Below are positions 25,846 through 35,153 of a DNA stretch of 64,000 bases, one piece after another; position 1 is the first letter of the stretch; every line of letters begins with the position of its first letter. The stretch covers positions 3,455,501 through 3,519,500 of the forward strand of contig NZ_CP019419.1 of NCBI RefSeq assembly GCF_001975665.1, written 5' to 3'. The translations under genes and the position numbers were made by a program. This DNA is from Polaribacter reichenbachii (GTDB lineage: Bacteria; Bacteroidota; Bacteroidia; Flavobacteriales; Flavobacteriaceae). The notes under the pieces were generated by a model. The model was given only the letters and a program-made list of their open reading frames with translations, was not told where the DNA came from and did not search any database.

Positions 25846-26679
25846 TTACTCTACCAAAAAAACACCATTACTTCTTATGTAAATAACAGTTTCTTTTTCT
25901 GTTATTATTTTTGATGTAGCATTTTCTTCAGCACCAAAATAAGAACCTGGTTCTAAAACATTTTTATCTCCTTTTTTAGAAAACTAATGTATAATTTTTC
26001 CTGAAATAACAACCGCTCTAAAGTTTTTACTTAAGTTTTTAATGCTTCCGTTAAAACCTGCTGGTAATTTTAAAAGTGTTGCTCGCAATTGATTTTCTTG
26101 GTGATTCCCCCATAAAAAAGCAGTTTGTACATTACTTTTTTTTGCAACCCATTCCATATCCTTAGCATTTAACCAAACTAAATTCGTTTTGTCTACATTA
26201 ACGGGTCTTTCTCCATTATCAAAAGCTTCTGATGTTGGTTTTACTAAATAAGGCCCTTCTTGAATATCTAAAAAAGCCATATTTTCATTATCATCTGCAG
26301 CTGTAATATGTGCTTCACCTGCTGGTTGTTGCCAATAAGAACCTGCTGGTAACCATTGTTTTTCTGCTTTTTCATCATCATTATGCAACAATCCTTTTAT
26401 AACTACACCACGATAGGTAATGTTATGAATATGAGGTGGTGAAGAAAATCCTTTGTTGAATTTTACTAAAAATCCTGCTGGTTCGTTTTTAGTTCTGTCT
26501 CCCCAAAGTTTCCCTGCAGCAGGGCTTTTATCGCCACGAAGTGGATTTAACCAACCCCACTCTATGTTGTCTGCGGTTACTACTTCGTTTTTAGATTTTG
26601 CAGCATCTGTTGTTGGTGTTTGTGCGTTTACAAAAACGGTAACGATAAATGCAAATATGAATACTATTTCTTTTTTCAT
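25846..26679 (-). pseudogene. DUF4437 cupin-like secreted protein, split by an in-frame TAG
   Basis: The frame from ATG 26679 encodes 231 residues to a TAG at 25986-25984, then continues in the same frame for 46 codons (FSKKGDKNVLEPGSYFGAEE and on to GVFLVE) before TAA at 25846. A signal peptide (MKKEIVFIFAFIVTVFVNAQ) leads two cupin repeats: GFLVKFNKGFSSPPHIHNITYR with a histidine pair, and ATLLKLPAGFNGSIKNLSKNFRAVVISG. The lost tail LEPGSYFGAE completes the second cupin, matching LPAGSYWQQPAGE in the first. A single change from TAT or TAC (Tyr) to TAG would explain the break. It lies 26 bp after a nitroreductase gene. Substrate unknown. Confidence 0.75.
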
Positions 26680-26705
26680 AACTCTAGATTATGTTTTAAA
26701 TAAGT

Positions 26706-27365
26706 TTATATTTCAGTAAATAATTCGTGCTCTGATAATCTAGATTTAGGCGTTTTTTCTGTAGAATTAAAATCAGATTCTGCTCTATAACCTAAAGAAA
26801 CTGCTACTAAAGCGGAGTAACCTTTTTCTCTTAATCCGAATTCTTCGTCTAAAGCTTTTACATCAATTCCTTCCATTGGTGTAGCATCGATTCCTAAACT
26901 TGCCACCCCTAATAAAAAGCTACCAATGTTTAAATAAACTTGTTTTTCCATCCAATGTTGTAAATCTTTTAAATCGTATTTATGAATGCCTGCAAATGTT
27001 TTTACAGCACCTAAAAATCCGTTTTTAATATCTTCATTAGGAAACCTACCATCTTTATCTTCTGTATCTGCAATATGTTGATAATATGCATCATCTGCAT
27101 CTGTTTTTACACAAAATAATACCACAGCAGCAGCATTGATAACTTTAGGTTTGTTAAAACTAAAAAAACCTTGCGTACCTTTTGCTATTCTTTCTTTACC
27201 TTCTGTAGTTTCTGCAACTATAAAATGCCAAGGTTGTAAGTTTACACTAGAAGGACTCATTCTTAATAAGTTTTTAACCTCTGCCATATCTGCATCAGAT
27301 ATTTTTTTACTTGGGTTAAATTCTTTGGTTGTGTACCTCCAGTTTAATGTTTCTTTTAAATTCAT
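26706..27365 (-). CDS. nfsB: Oxygen-insensitive NAD(P)H nitroreductase (NfsB family)
   Basis: 219 residues. The FMN-binding RYTTKEFNPSKKI near the N-terminus, SPSSVNLQPWHFIV at about 36-50, and GVASLGIDATPMEGID with KGYSALVAVSLGYR at the C-terminus are the hallmarks of the NfsB/dihydropteridine-reductase group. It is a cytosolic dimeric flavoenzyme reducing nitro compounds and quinones. Expressed divergently from an HxlR regulator across a 235-bp gap with three matching palindromes, it is probably induced by electrophiles. The DUF4437 gene follows 26 bp downstream on the same mRNA. Confidence 0.88.
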   Translation of the reverse strand: MNLKETLNWRYTTKEFNPSKKISDADMAEVKNLLRMSPSSVNLQPWHFIVAETTEGKERIAKGTQGFFSFNKPKVINAAAVVLFCVKTDADDAYYQHIADTEDKDGRFPNEDIKNGFLGAVKTFAGIHKYDLKDLQHWMEKQVYLNIGSFLLGVASLGIDATPMEGIDVKALDEEFGLREKGYSALVAVSLGYRAESDFNSTEKTPKSRLSEHELFTEI

Positions 27366-27386
27366 TTTTATCTGTTTAATATTATA

Positions 27387-27570
27387 CTATCATTTTTATA
27401 GTGACAAAAATATAGATAGTATTCAATCCTCACAATAACTATCAAAAAGGATAGTATAAAAAATCAATAAAAAATAGCAATCAAATAACTGATATACTGT
27501 ATTTTAAATGAAATGTTAAATTAACTATAAAAAGTATAGTTGTATAATTTATGATAGTACATTATCTTTG
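27387..27570. promoter_or_regulatory. Divergent nfsB/hxlR promoters with three HxlR-type operators
   Basis: Three palindromes share ACTAT...ATAGT halves: ACTAT-N7-ATAGT at 27387-27403, ACTATC-N6-GATAGT at 27438-27455 and AACTATA-N5-TATAGTT at 27523-27541. The leftward promoter has TTG at 27435-27433, a 19-bp spacer and TATTTTTG at 27413-27406; two palindromes flank it. The rightward promoter has TTG at 27540-27542, a 20-bp spacer and TATCTTTG at 27563-27570; the third palindrome overlaps its -33. This geometry fits repression of both genes by HxlR. Confidence 0.65.
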
Positions 27571-27600
27571 TAAATAAATAAAATTTTTAATACTCTAATT

Positions 27601-27942
27601 ATGTATAAATTAAATGGAAAAGAATACCCATGTTGCGCTAGTTTAACAATGGGATTTATTGGTGGAAAGTGGAAAACGGTTATTTTATATCATTTAAGAA
27701 AAGACACGCTTAGATATAATGAATTAAGAAAACAAATACCTACTGTAACCGAACGTACTTTAAGCTTACAGCTAAAAACACTAGAAGAAGATGGCTTAAT
27801 TAAACGAAAAGTATATACCTCTAAACCACCTTTAAAAGTGGAATATTCTTTAACCGATTTTGGAAAAACATTAGTACCTGTAGTGCAAGCTATTGCTGAT
27901 TGGGGTGTAGCAACTGTGCAAGAAAAAGGTGAAATTTTGTAA
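27601..27942 (+). CDS. HxlR-family transcriptional regulator (redox-sensing type)
   Basis: 113 residues, the usual size. A winged HTH covers LRYNELRKQIPTVTERTLSLQLKTLEEDGLIKRKVY, ending in the wing PPLKVEYSLTDFGKTLVPVV. Cysteines 11 and 12 near the N-terminus (EYPCCASLTMGFIGGKWK) are placed like the sensing Cys of YodB and HypR, which respond to quinones or disulfide stress. It is divergent from the nitroreductase, the typical target of such regulators. The redox role is inferred by family analogy. Confidence 0.9.
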   Translation: MYKLNGKEYPCCASLTMGFIGGKWKTVILYHLRKDTLRYNELRKQIPTVTERTLSLQLKTLEEDGLIKRKVYTSKPPLKVEYSLTDFGKTLVPVVQAIADWGVATVQEKGEIL

Positions 27943-28094
27943 TAAAAAATTAAACTACCATTTCCATTTTTTAAGATTCTCTAATTAATGAACTATCTAA
28001 AACAATGGTTACATCTATGAGACTATCTTCAATTTTATTGTATTGATTGACTAAAGTTAACCAAAAAATCTTTACATCAATTTAGAAAAAACAA

Positions 28095-29141
28095 TTAATT
28101 ATTACTTTTCCTAAAGGATGAAGGTGTAGCACCAACAAATTTTTTAAAAGCTGTATTAAAAGAAGATAAACTGCTAAAACCAGCATCAAATGCAATGGAA
28201 GCAATGGTTAAATTATCATTTTTTGAATCATTCAAAAGATTTTTTGCAACCTCAATTCTATAAGAGTTTATAAAATCGTTAAAGTTCTTTTGCGCATATT
28301 GATTAATAATTTCTGAAGTTTTCTGAGTGGTTACCCCTATTAATTTACTTAAACTAGTTAAAGAAACATCAGCATTTAAATACATTTTATTGGCAATCAC
28401 CAAATTAGAAATTTCTTTAAATAATATAGCATTTTCATTTACTTTAAAAACCTCTCCATCAATATCAGTAATTTTTAGTAAATATGCTTTATAACTTAAA
28501 AAATAAATAACAATAGAATACATTATTGGACCTATAATATAAGGAACAGCATCTTCTATAATATTTAAGAAATACGAAACCCAAATTACTACAAAACCTA
28601 TCACTAAAAAGGTTAACCAATCTAAAATTGCTTTTTGAGATTTGGTTTGTAAACTATTGTTTAATTGATATTTTAGACGCAATACAATTTTAATAGCAAT
28701 AAAAATATAAGTTGCAAAATGCAGATAAATAAAAATTATAATACTACCAAAAACAATAACAGTTGTAGGATTATTTATATCATTTTTATCCGCAAAGAAA
28801 CTTGCGATAAATATCATTACAAAAGGCAATAATTCTACTAAATACTGCTTGCTTAATTTAAAATTAGGATTAGTCATAACTAACATATATCCTCTTAAAA
28901 AAGGACCAATCAATAAGAGTAATGCCAAACCAATAATTATAAATGTGGGCTCTAAATTATCTCCAAAATTTAGCATTATTGATTTGCCAATTCTAAAAGC
29001 CATAAAAAAAAGTATCAACCCTAATAAATAGTTTGATACCTTTTTTTTCTTTTTAAATAGAAATAAATGTATGGCAAATAGAATACCGTGTAAAAGTCCT
29101 ACACTGCTTAAGATGATTAAAAGTATATCTATAAATTCCAA
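28095..29141 (-). CDS. Membrane-bound AraC-type regulator (7TM plus HTH)
   Basis: 348 residues from a TTG at 29141. The codon before it is TAA in frame, and the next ATG is at residue 47, inside the second membrane helix, so TTG is the only start that keeps the first helix. Residues 4-225 have about seven transmembrane segments. Residues 255-345 carry the AraC double HTH (VSLTSLSKLIGVTTQKTSEIINQY, then IASIAFDAGFSSLSSFNTAFKKFVGATPSSF). This 7TM-AraC architecture is common in Flavobacteriia and implies signal sensing at the membrane. The ligand is unknown. The DJ-1-like gene ends 22 bp upstream and is probably cotranscribed. Confidence 0.85.
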   Translation of the reverse strand: MEFIDILLIILSSVGLLHGILFAIHLFLFKKKKKVSNYLLGLILFFMAFRIGKSIMLNFGDNLEPTFIIIGLALLLLIGPFLRGYMLVMTNPNFKLSKQYLVELLPFVMIFIASFFADKNDINNPTTVIVFGSIIIFIYLHFATYIFIAIKIVLRLKYQLNNSLQTKSQKAILDWLTFLVIGFVVIWVSYFLNIIEDAVPYIIGPIMYSIVIYFLSYKAYLLKITDIDGEVFKVNENAILFKEISNLVIANKMYLNADVSLTSLSKLIGVTTQKTSEIINQYAQKNFNDFINSYRIEVAKNLLNDSKNDNLTIASIAFDAGFSSLSSFNTAFKKFVGATPSSFRKSNN

Positions 29142-29163
29142 TTATTCTTTATTCCAAATTTAA

Positions 29164-30270
29164 TTATTTTTTCTCTATTTTAGAATCGCAACTTTTAGTA
29201 AATGAAAGTAAATTTAAAATATTGAAAAAATCGCCAATCTCTACTTTCATTACTGAAACAATTGTATGTTGTGCTAATAACATTCTGTCTATGGATTTGT
29301 TTTCTAAATTTATCATATTTTCGATAGCATTTTTTGCTTTCTGTTTGCCCTCTTTACTATAAATGGATAAAACTTTAATTGCATTTTCTTCTGCAGTTAC
29401 CATTCTTTTCTTTGGTGTATTACCAAGTTGTTCTATCATTTTTTCTGCTAAAGCCCAAGTAGACCAAGGATTTTGACCTGTAATTAAGTTTTTATCTTGA
29501 CTTATTTGTTCTAAATACATTTCGCCTTTATTAAAATTAGCACCTTGTTCAGTTAGTTTTTCTTGTAATAAAAATGGAAAAATAGATTTTGCATCAGGAA
29601 TTAAAAGTAACTCCTCTTCATTTGTAAAACCACTTACAGACTTATTTTCTAACAAATGATTACCATTTGTCAACCTTACATTTACCAAAGCTGCAGGGCC
29701 ATGACAAACAGCACCAATTACTTTATTTGATTCGTAATACTCTTTTACAATATTTTGAATTGATTTATCATTAGGAAAATCGAACATTGCACCTTTACCA
29801 CCAACAAAATAAATAGCATCGTAATTGTCTGCAATTACATCTTTCATTGCTATGGTATTATTTGTTTTTTGTTGGGCAATTTTATCATTTAAAAAAGCAA
29901 AATCATACGCGCCCATATCATCATTATCGATAATAACTCTAGGTTTACCACCTAAAGTGCTTGCAACATCTACTTGATAACCATTGGCTTTAAATACATA
30001 ATATGCTCTTGATAATTCAGTTAATTCATAACCTGTTTTTTTGCCTGTAGTTCCTATGGTTTTTGTACTGGTAACCACTGCTAAAATTTTTCCTTTTTTG
30101 GGTAAAACGTTTTCTGATAAATAAGGTAAATCTTTAACTGTGGTATTTTCTATATTTAGATTCGTAGATGGTAATAAACTCACAAACCAAAAACCAAAAC
30201 ATACTAATATTACTAAAAGTGATAACAAAAAAAGTAAAACCTTTTTTACAATTGGGTATTTTTTAAACAT
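29164..30270 (-). CDS. Membrane-anchored DJ-1/PfpI-family protein
   Basis: 368 residues. One transmembrane anchor at about 10-30 is followed by a DJ-1/PfpI domain (residues about 60-290): ILAVVTSTKTIG, the acidic residue in ELTELSRAYYVF and the nucleophile C189-H190 in VIGAVCHGPAALVN. The sequence GGKGAMFDF before it fits the Hsp31-like subgroup (chaperone/glyoxalase III-type). A helical C-terminal about 80 residues is unusual for the family and unassigned. It is upstream of the 7TM-AraC gene on the same strand. Enzyme activity is not assured. Confidence 0.8.
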   Translation of the reverse strand: MFKKYPIVKKVLLFLLSLLVILVCFGFWFVSLLPSTNLNIENTTVKDLPYLSENVLPKKGKILAVVTSTKTIGTTGKKTGYELTELSRAYYVFKANGYQVDVASTLGGKPRVIIDNDDMGAYDFAFLNDKIAQQKTNNTIAMKDVIADNYDAIYFVGGKGAMFDFPNDKSIQNIVKEYYESNKVIGAVCHGPAALVNVRLTNGNHLLENKSVSGFTNEEELLLIPDAKSIFPFLLQEKLTEQGANFNKGEMYLEQISQDKNLITGQNPWSTWALAEKMIEQLGNTPKKRMVTAEENAIKVLSIYSKEGKQKAKNAIENMINLENKSIDRMLLAQHTIVSVMKVEIGDFFNILNLLSFTKSCDSKIEKK

Positions 30271-30426
30271 AACTTTTCATTTTAATTATTTGGCTAAATA
30301 ATGTGGTTTTTATTATAAAACCTGATGAAATGATAATTCAGTCAGTGTAAAAATTATTTAATTATCCTTAAAAATGGAATAAATAACTAAAAATATCTTT
30401 TCCTAACTTTAAAATTATAAAAACAC

Positions 30427-32964
30427 TTAAACCTCTTTTCTTAAAACTTCTAAAGGCGGACTTTGTAAAACCGATTTTAAATTACTTAACCCAATAATTA
30501 CCACTAAAACTGTGATGCCTGGCAGAAAAACCAAAAACGGAATTGCAGATGGCACAAAAGGTTCTTTAAACAATAATGTAGCTAATAATTGGCTACCAAC
30601 TAAAGACAATAAAATACCTGTTAAGCTCCCCAACAAGCCTAAATACATATATTCTAAAGCTGTGATTTGTAAAATCTGCTTACTTTTAGCACCTAATGTT
30701 CTTAATAAAACACTTTCTTTTATGCGTTGATATTTACTGTTTCTCACAGAACCTATCAAGACAATAAAGCCAGTTAGAATGCTAAAAAATGCCATAAAAT
30801 TGATAATCCAAGAAATTTTATCTAGAATATCTTCTACAATGGTAAACACTTGGCGTAAATCTAAAATGGTAATATTTGGAAAGTTTTTTACTAAATCTCG
30901 TTGTAAATCTGCTGAACTCTCTTCATCTGCTGCATAGGTTGTCATTACATTAAATTGTGGTGCTTTTTCTAAAACACCTGCAGGAAAAAGAATTAAAAAG
31001 TTTACTTGCATACTACTCCAATCTACTTTTCTAATACTACCTACTTTTGTGTTCATCAAAACACCCTGAATGTTAAAAGTAACTTTATCACCGAGTTTTA
31101 ATTTGGCATCTCTTGCAATACTTTCTGATATGGAAATTGGTACAGGTTGCTCACCCTTAAAATTACCAGTAAACTCACCTTCTAATAGTTCTTCAGTTTC
31201 CACTAAATGATCTCTATACGTAACTCTAAATTCTCGATTTAACATCCATCTACGCATTTTAACAGTCGTATCTTTTCTAATTTCGTTGGCTAATTTGCCA
31301 CGAATACTGTGCATACGCATTGTAATAATTGGTATGTTATCAATTACCTCTAAACCCTTACTTTCAAAATTCTGTATCAATGCTTTTTCTTGAGAACTTT
31401 GCACATCCATCAAAATAATATTCGCATCCGTCTTTTTGTTTTCTATGGATGTTTTTGCCAATAAAATATCCTTAGTAAAATACAACGTACTAATTAAAAA
31501 AGTACCCAAACCAATGGCTACAACTAACACCATTGTTTGATTATTAGGTCTGAATAAATTCAGTAAACTTTGTCTGCTTATAAAACCCCAAGAACTAGGA
31601 AAAAACTTTTTAATTAGATTGATAAATACATTAGAAACTCCTGCAACAATTGCAAAAGTGATGAAAATCCCGATGGTAAATAGCAATCCATTTAAAGCAC
31701 TTTTTAACATCCAAAAGGAAAATAAAAAGATAAATAATAGAATGGCTAAAATTACTAATATTCTTGCTTTTTTAGGTTTCTGCTGATTTTCTTCTTGTCC
31801 TCTTAAAACTTCTAAGGGCGAAACATACCAAGTACCTAACAAAGGCAATAAGGCAAATAAAACCGACATTAAAATACCAAGAATAATCCCCATTAAAATA
31901 GGTTGAACAGAGATAGAAACTTCTACACTAAATGGTAAAAACTCTTGTAAAATATAAGGAAATAGAAATTGTAAGCCAATACCAATTGCTGCACCAACGA
32001 TACCTCCTATTAATCCAATTCCTAAAATTTGAATCATATAAATAAAGAAAGATTGTTTTCTAGAAGCACCCAAACACTTTAAAACAGCTACGTTTTTTAA
32101 TTTTTCTTTAATGTAAATATGTACAGAACTTGCAATACCAATACAACCTAATAAAAGTGCAATAAAGGCTACAAGATTTAAAAAACGACCAACATTATCA
32201 TATCTTCTACCTAGATTTCTACTGGTGCTCGTGTGTGTATCTAAATCAGCATTTTCATCATCTAAAATAGGATCTATTGTTTTGTCTAACAGATCTAAAT
32301 CCATTTCTGGAGCTTTAAAAAAGTATTGATATTCTGTTCTACTGCCTAATTGTAGCAATTCCGTTTTTTCTAAAAGTCGATAAGGAATTAACACAGATGG
32401 TGCTATAGAAGATGAAATAGCTGTACTACCAGGAATCGATTTTAAAGCACCCATAATTGGAAAAGAAACTTTACCTAGTTTTATAGAATCTCCAACAGCT
32501 AAATTAAATTGTAATAATAAAGTTGCATCAACTAAAGCACCACCTAATTCTTGATAGGTTTTACCCGCATTTACTGGGGATGTAGTTAATTCACCATAAA
32601 AAGGAAAATCACCTTGTAAAGCTCTTACTTTAACTAATTTAGTTCCGTCTTTTTCTGGAAAAGCTGCCATAGAAACAAAATTGACTTCAGAAGCATCTGC
32701 GCCTAAAGAATCGATTATTTTCTGTACTTTTTCTGATGGTTTTTTTCTGCTATCAATAATAAAATCGGCACCCATTAAAGATTTGGATTGCTTTTTAATA
32801 TTGTCTTTTAAATTTTCGCTAAACAACTGAATAGAAACCACAGCTGCAATACCTAAAATGATAGATGCCATAAACAGCATTAACCTAGAAAGACTGGCTT
32901 TACCATCTCTCCATGCCATTTTTAATAACCAATTGAAACCTGCTTTAGATTGATTTTTGCTCAT
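30427..32964 (-). CDS. ABC transporter permease of the YbbP/FtsX type
   Basis: 845 residues. An N-terminal transmembrane helix (LMLFMASIILGIAAVVSIQL) and a long periplasmic MacB-like loop are followed by a first FtsX domain with three helices (VAFIALLLGCIGIASSVHIYIKEK, LKCLGASRKQSFFIYMIQILG). A second half repeats the pattern (VLLRTLGAKSKQILQITALEYMYLG). This is the 8-10-helix YbbP architecture. Its ATG overlaps the ATPase TAA by one base. It probably moves a lipid or lipoprotein-like substrate out of the inner membrane; the substrate is unknown. Confidence 0.88.
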   Translation of the reverse strand: MSKNQSKAGFNWLLKMAWRDGKASLSRLMLFMASIILGIAAVVSIQLFSENLKDNIKKQSKSLMGADFIIDSRKKPSEKVQKIIDSLGADASEVNFVSMAAFPEKDGTKLVKVRALQGDFPFYGELTTSPVNAGKTYQELGGALVDATLLLQFNLAVGDSIKLGKVSFPIMGALKSIPGSTAISSSIAPSVLIPYRLLEKTELLQLGSRTEYQYFFKAPEMDLDLLDKTIDPILDDENADLDTHTSTSRNLGRRYDNVGRFLNLVAFIALLLGCIGIASSVHIYIKEKLKNVAVLKCLGASRKQSFFIYMIQILGIGLIGGIVGAAIGIGLQFLFPYILQEFLPFSVEVSISVQPILMGIILGILMSVLFALLPLLGTWYVSPLEVLRGQEENQQKPKKARILVILAILLFIFLFSFWMLKSALNGLLFTIGIFITFAIVAGVSNVFINLIKKFFPSSWGFISRQSLLNLFRPNNQTMVLVVAIGLGTFLISTLYFTKDILLAKTSIENKKTDANIILMDVQSSQEKALIQNFESKGLEVIDNIPIITMRMHSIRGKLANEIRKDTTVKMRRWMLNREFRVTYRDHLVETEELLEGEFTGNFKGEQPVPISISESIARDAKLKLGDKVTFNIQGVLMNTKVGSIRKVDWSSMQVNFLILFPAGVLEKAPQFNVMTTYAADEESSADLQRDLVKNFPNITILDLRQVFTIVEDILDKISWIINFMAFFSILTGFIVLIGSVRNSKYQRIKESVLLRTLGAKSKQILQITALEYMYLGLLGSLTGILLSLVGSQLLATLLFKEPFVPSAIPFLVFLPGITVLVVIIGLSNLKSVLQSPPLEVLRKEV

Positions 32965-33653
32965 TAAACTACAACTGTTTTTTCATTAGATACAATCTTA
33001 CCACCTCTTAAGCGTAAAATTTGTTGGGTTCGGTTTGCCAAATCTAAATCGTGTGTAATGATTACTAAAGTTGTACCAGCTTCTTTGTTTAATTCAAACA
33101 ACAATTGAATTACTTTTTCGCCAGTTTCTTCGTCTAAATTACCAGTTGGTTCATCTGCAAATAAAATGGCAGGTTTGTTAGAAAAAGCTCTTGCCAAAGC
33201 AACTCTTTGTTGCTCACCACCAGATAATTGCGTTGGGTAATGATGCAATCTATCACCCAAACCTACTTTTGTTAAAAGTTCAATTCCTGTTTTTGAAGCA
33301 TTTTTATCGCCTTGTAATTCTAAAGGAACAATTACATTTTCTAAAGCTGTTAAAGTGGGTAATAATTGAAAGTTCTGAAAAATAAAACCTACATTTTTAT
33401 TACGCAAAGCTGCTCGTTCATCTTCATTTAAATCGTGTAAAGCAGTACCACATAATTCTACTGTACCTGCTGTAGGATAATCTAAACCAGCACATAAACC
33501 TAACAGTGTGGTTTTTCCACTACCAGAAGGCCCTACAATAGAAAAAACACTTCCTTTTTCTACTGAAAAAGAAATATTGTTCAATACTGTTAATTGTTTA
33601 GAACCACTTGTATATGTCTTCTCTAAATCATTAATCTTTAATATCTTTGACAT
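32964..33653 (-). CDS. ABC transporter ATPase of the YbbA/LolD type
   Basis: 229 residues. Walker A GPSGSGKT at 41-48, the signature LSGGEQQR at 143-150, Walker B ILFADEPT at 163-170 and the switch histidine in LVIITHDLDLANR. This compact form is that of the LolD/MacB/YbbA group that powers FtsX-type permeases by mechanotransmission. It is translationally coupled to the permease (TAATG). It starts 27 bp from the divergent TesA-like gene, the same gene order as ybbA-ybbP/tesA in E. coli. Confidence 0.92.
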   Translation of the reverse strand: MSKILKINDLEKTYTSGSKQLTVLNNISFSVEKGSVFSIVGPSGSGKTTLLGLCAGLDYPTAGTVELCGTALHDLNEDERAALRNKNVGFIFQNFQLLPTLTALENVIVPLELQGDKNASKTGIELLTKVGLGDRLHHYPTQLSGGEQQRVALARAFSNKPAILFADEPTGNLDEETGEKVIQLLFELNKEAGTTLVIITHDLDLANRTQQILRLRGGKIVSNEKTVVV

Positions 33654-33680
33654 TATTTATTTTTAACTTTATATTAAAAT

Positions 33681-34421
33681 ATGCTGAAACTGAAAAATAA
33701 TCATTTGTTAAAGAATAGCAACAATCAAAGCCGTACAATTTTCTTAAAATTCTGTTATTTTTCTTTAGCATTACTGCTATTTTCTTGTAAATCTGATGCT
33801 CCTAAATCAGATAATACATCAAAAACAATTGAAACTGAAACAAAAACTACTGTTGTAGCAACTACCTCTAAAAGAGTCGTTTTTTTTGGTGATAGTTTAA
33901 CTGCGGGTTATGGTTTAGATGATGTAGAAAATGCTTTTCCTGGTTTTATTCAACAGAAAATAGATAGTTTAGGGTTGAAATACATAGTTGTTAATTCTGG
34001 AATTAGTGGAGAAACAACTTCTGGTGGAAAAAACAGAATTGATTGGGTTTTGAATCAGAAACCTGATGTTTTTATTTTAGAATTAGGTGCCAATGATGGT
34101 TTGCGAGGTGTAAATTTATCAGAAACAAAAAACAATTTACAGTTTATAGTAGATGCTGTAAAAACAAAATATCCAGACACCAAAATTGTTTTAGCTGGTA
34201 TGCAAATTCCGCCAAATATGGGACAAGATTATACTTCTGAATTTAAAAACATTTTCCCTGATTTGGCCAAAAAGAATAACTTAACCTTAGTTCCATTTTT
34301 ACTAGAAAATGTTGGTGGTATTCCTTCTTTAAATCAATCTGATGGAATTCACCCTACAAAAGAAGGTCATAAAATTTTGGCCAGCAATGTTTGGGAAGTT
34401 TTATTACCTGTTTTAAAATAA
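33681..34421 (+). CDS. tesA: TesA-like GDSL lysophospholipase/arylesterase (lipoprotein)
   Basis: 246 residues. A lipoprotein signal ends in LLLFSC with C36. The SGNH-hydrolase blocks are visible: GDSLTAGYG (S72), the oxyanion G in VNSGISGETT, GANDGLRG (N138) and DGIHP (D221, H224). It should be a periplasmic lipoprotein with esterase, thioesterase or lysophospholipase activity. It diverges from the YbbA/YbbP exporter genes as in Proteobacteria, so the three may act on the same substrate. The region between the starts is only 27 bp and must hold overlapping signals. Confidence 0.9.
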   Translation: MLKLKNNHLLKNSNNQSRTIFLKFCYFSLALLLFSCKSDAPKSDNTSKTIETETKTTVVATTSKRVVFFGDSLTAGYGLDDVENAFPGFIQQKIDSLGLKYIVVNSGISGETTSGGKNRIDWVLNQKPDVFILELGANDGLRGVNLSETKNNLQFIVDAVKTKYPDTKIVLAGMQIPPNMGQDYTSEFKNIFPDLAKKNNLTLVPFLLENVGGIPSLNQSDGIHPTKEGHKILASNVWEVLLPVLK

Positions 34422-34422
34422 T

Positions 34423-35019
34423 TTATTTTGCACGTCTTTTTAAGAACTTATTTTTAATTGTTGGTATTCTGATGATAAAACCTAAACCAACAATAATTGC
34501 ATAAATTAAATAGGTTTTTTCTAGAATTGCAATGTGTAATAAACTTAAAAAGATGGCTAAATAGGCATAAGATTGTAGTTTTTTCCAGTTCTTTTTAAGT
34601 TTTTTCATTGATTTTCTGTTGGATGTAAAAAACAAAGGAATCAATATTAAAACTGCAATAAAACCTGCTATATAGTTTACTTGAGTAAAGGTTTCTAAAA
34701 ATCCATCTGCCCAAATAAAAATGATAAAATGTAGAAAACTCCAAACTCCGGTTGCAATTCCCATTGCTTGCCTTACATATAAATTGGTTACACCAAATAA
34801 TATAAAAAACGGAGTACAAGTTAGTACTGCTGTCATCCATCTTATGGCAAATTCACCAGAAATATGGTACAACATACTCACTGCTTTTTCTCCTTTTGTG
34901 CTTGCTATACCTTCTGTAATTGCAGTGCTTAGCATATTAGAAAGTGGTAATACTGGTAATGTTGCTAAAATGGCTACAATGATCCATCCATAATTATTTT
35001 TGATAAACTTCATATTCAT
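34423..35019 (-). CDS. Ferric-reductase-like haem membrane protein (MsrQ/YedZ type)
   Basis: 198 residues with six transmembrane helices. Histidines H52 (LYHISGE), H97 (FLHFII) and H162 (LLHIAIL) on separate helices are in the places used to ligate b-type haem in MsrQ. MsrQ passes quinone electrons to MsrP, which repairs oxidised methionines in the periplasm. No msrP is adjacent here, so the partner lies elsewhere or differs. The gene converges on tesA with 1 bp between stops and is alone in its unit. Confidence 0.8.
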   Translation of the reverse strand: MNMKFIKNNYGWIIVAILATLPVLPLSNMLSTAITEGIASTKGEKAVSMLYHISGEFAIRWMTAVLTCTPFFILFGVTNLYVRQAMGIATGVWSFLHFIIFIWADGFLETFTQVNYIAGFIAVLILIPLFFTSNRKSMKKLKKNWKKLQSYAYLAIFLSLLHIAILEKTYLIYAIIVGLGFIIRIPTIKNKFLKRRAK

Positions 35020-35153
35020 CAGACTTGTAATTAAGTTATTTTTTGTTTTTTATTTTGTACCAAACTTTTTAGTTTTATATGATATTATTACTATTTATTA
35101 TCAATTTATGCTATTAAATTTGTACCTATTATAGTGTTATAAATTTCTTATTG

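Noticed and set aside
25984..25986. Recoding of TAG as an amino acid
   Set aside because: TAG is not a selenocysteine codon, no pyrrolysine genes are seen, and other genes here use TAG or all three stops normally; a nonsense mutation is simpler.
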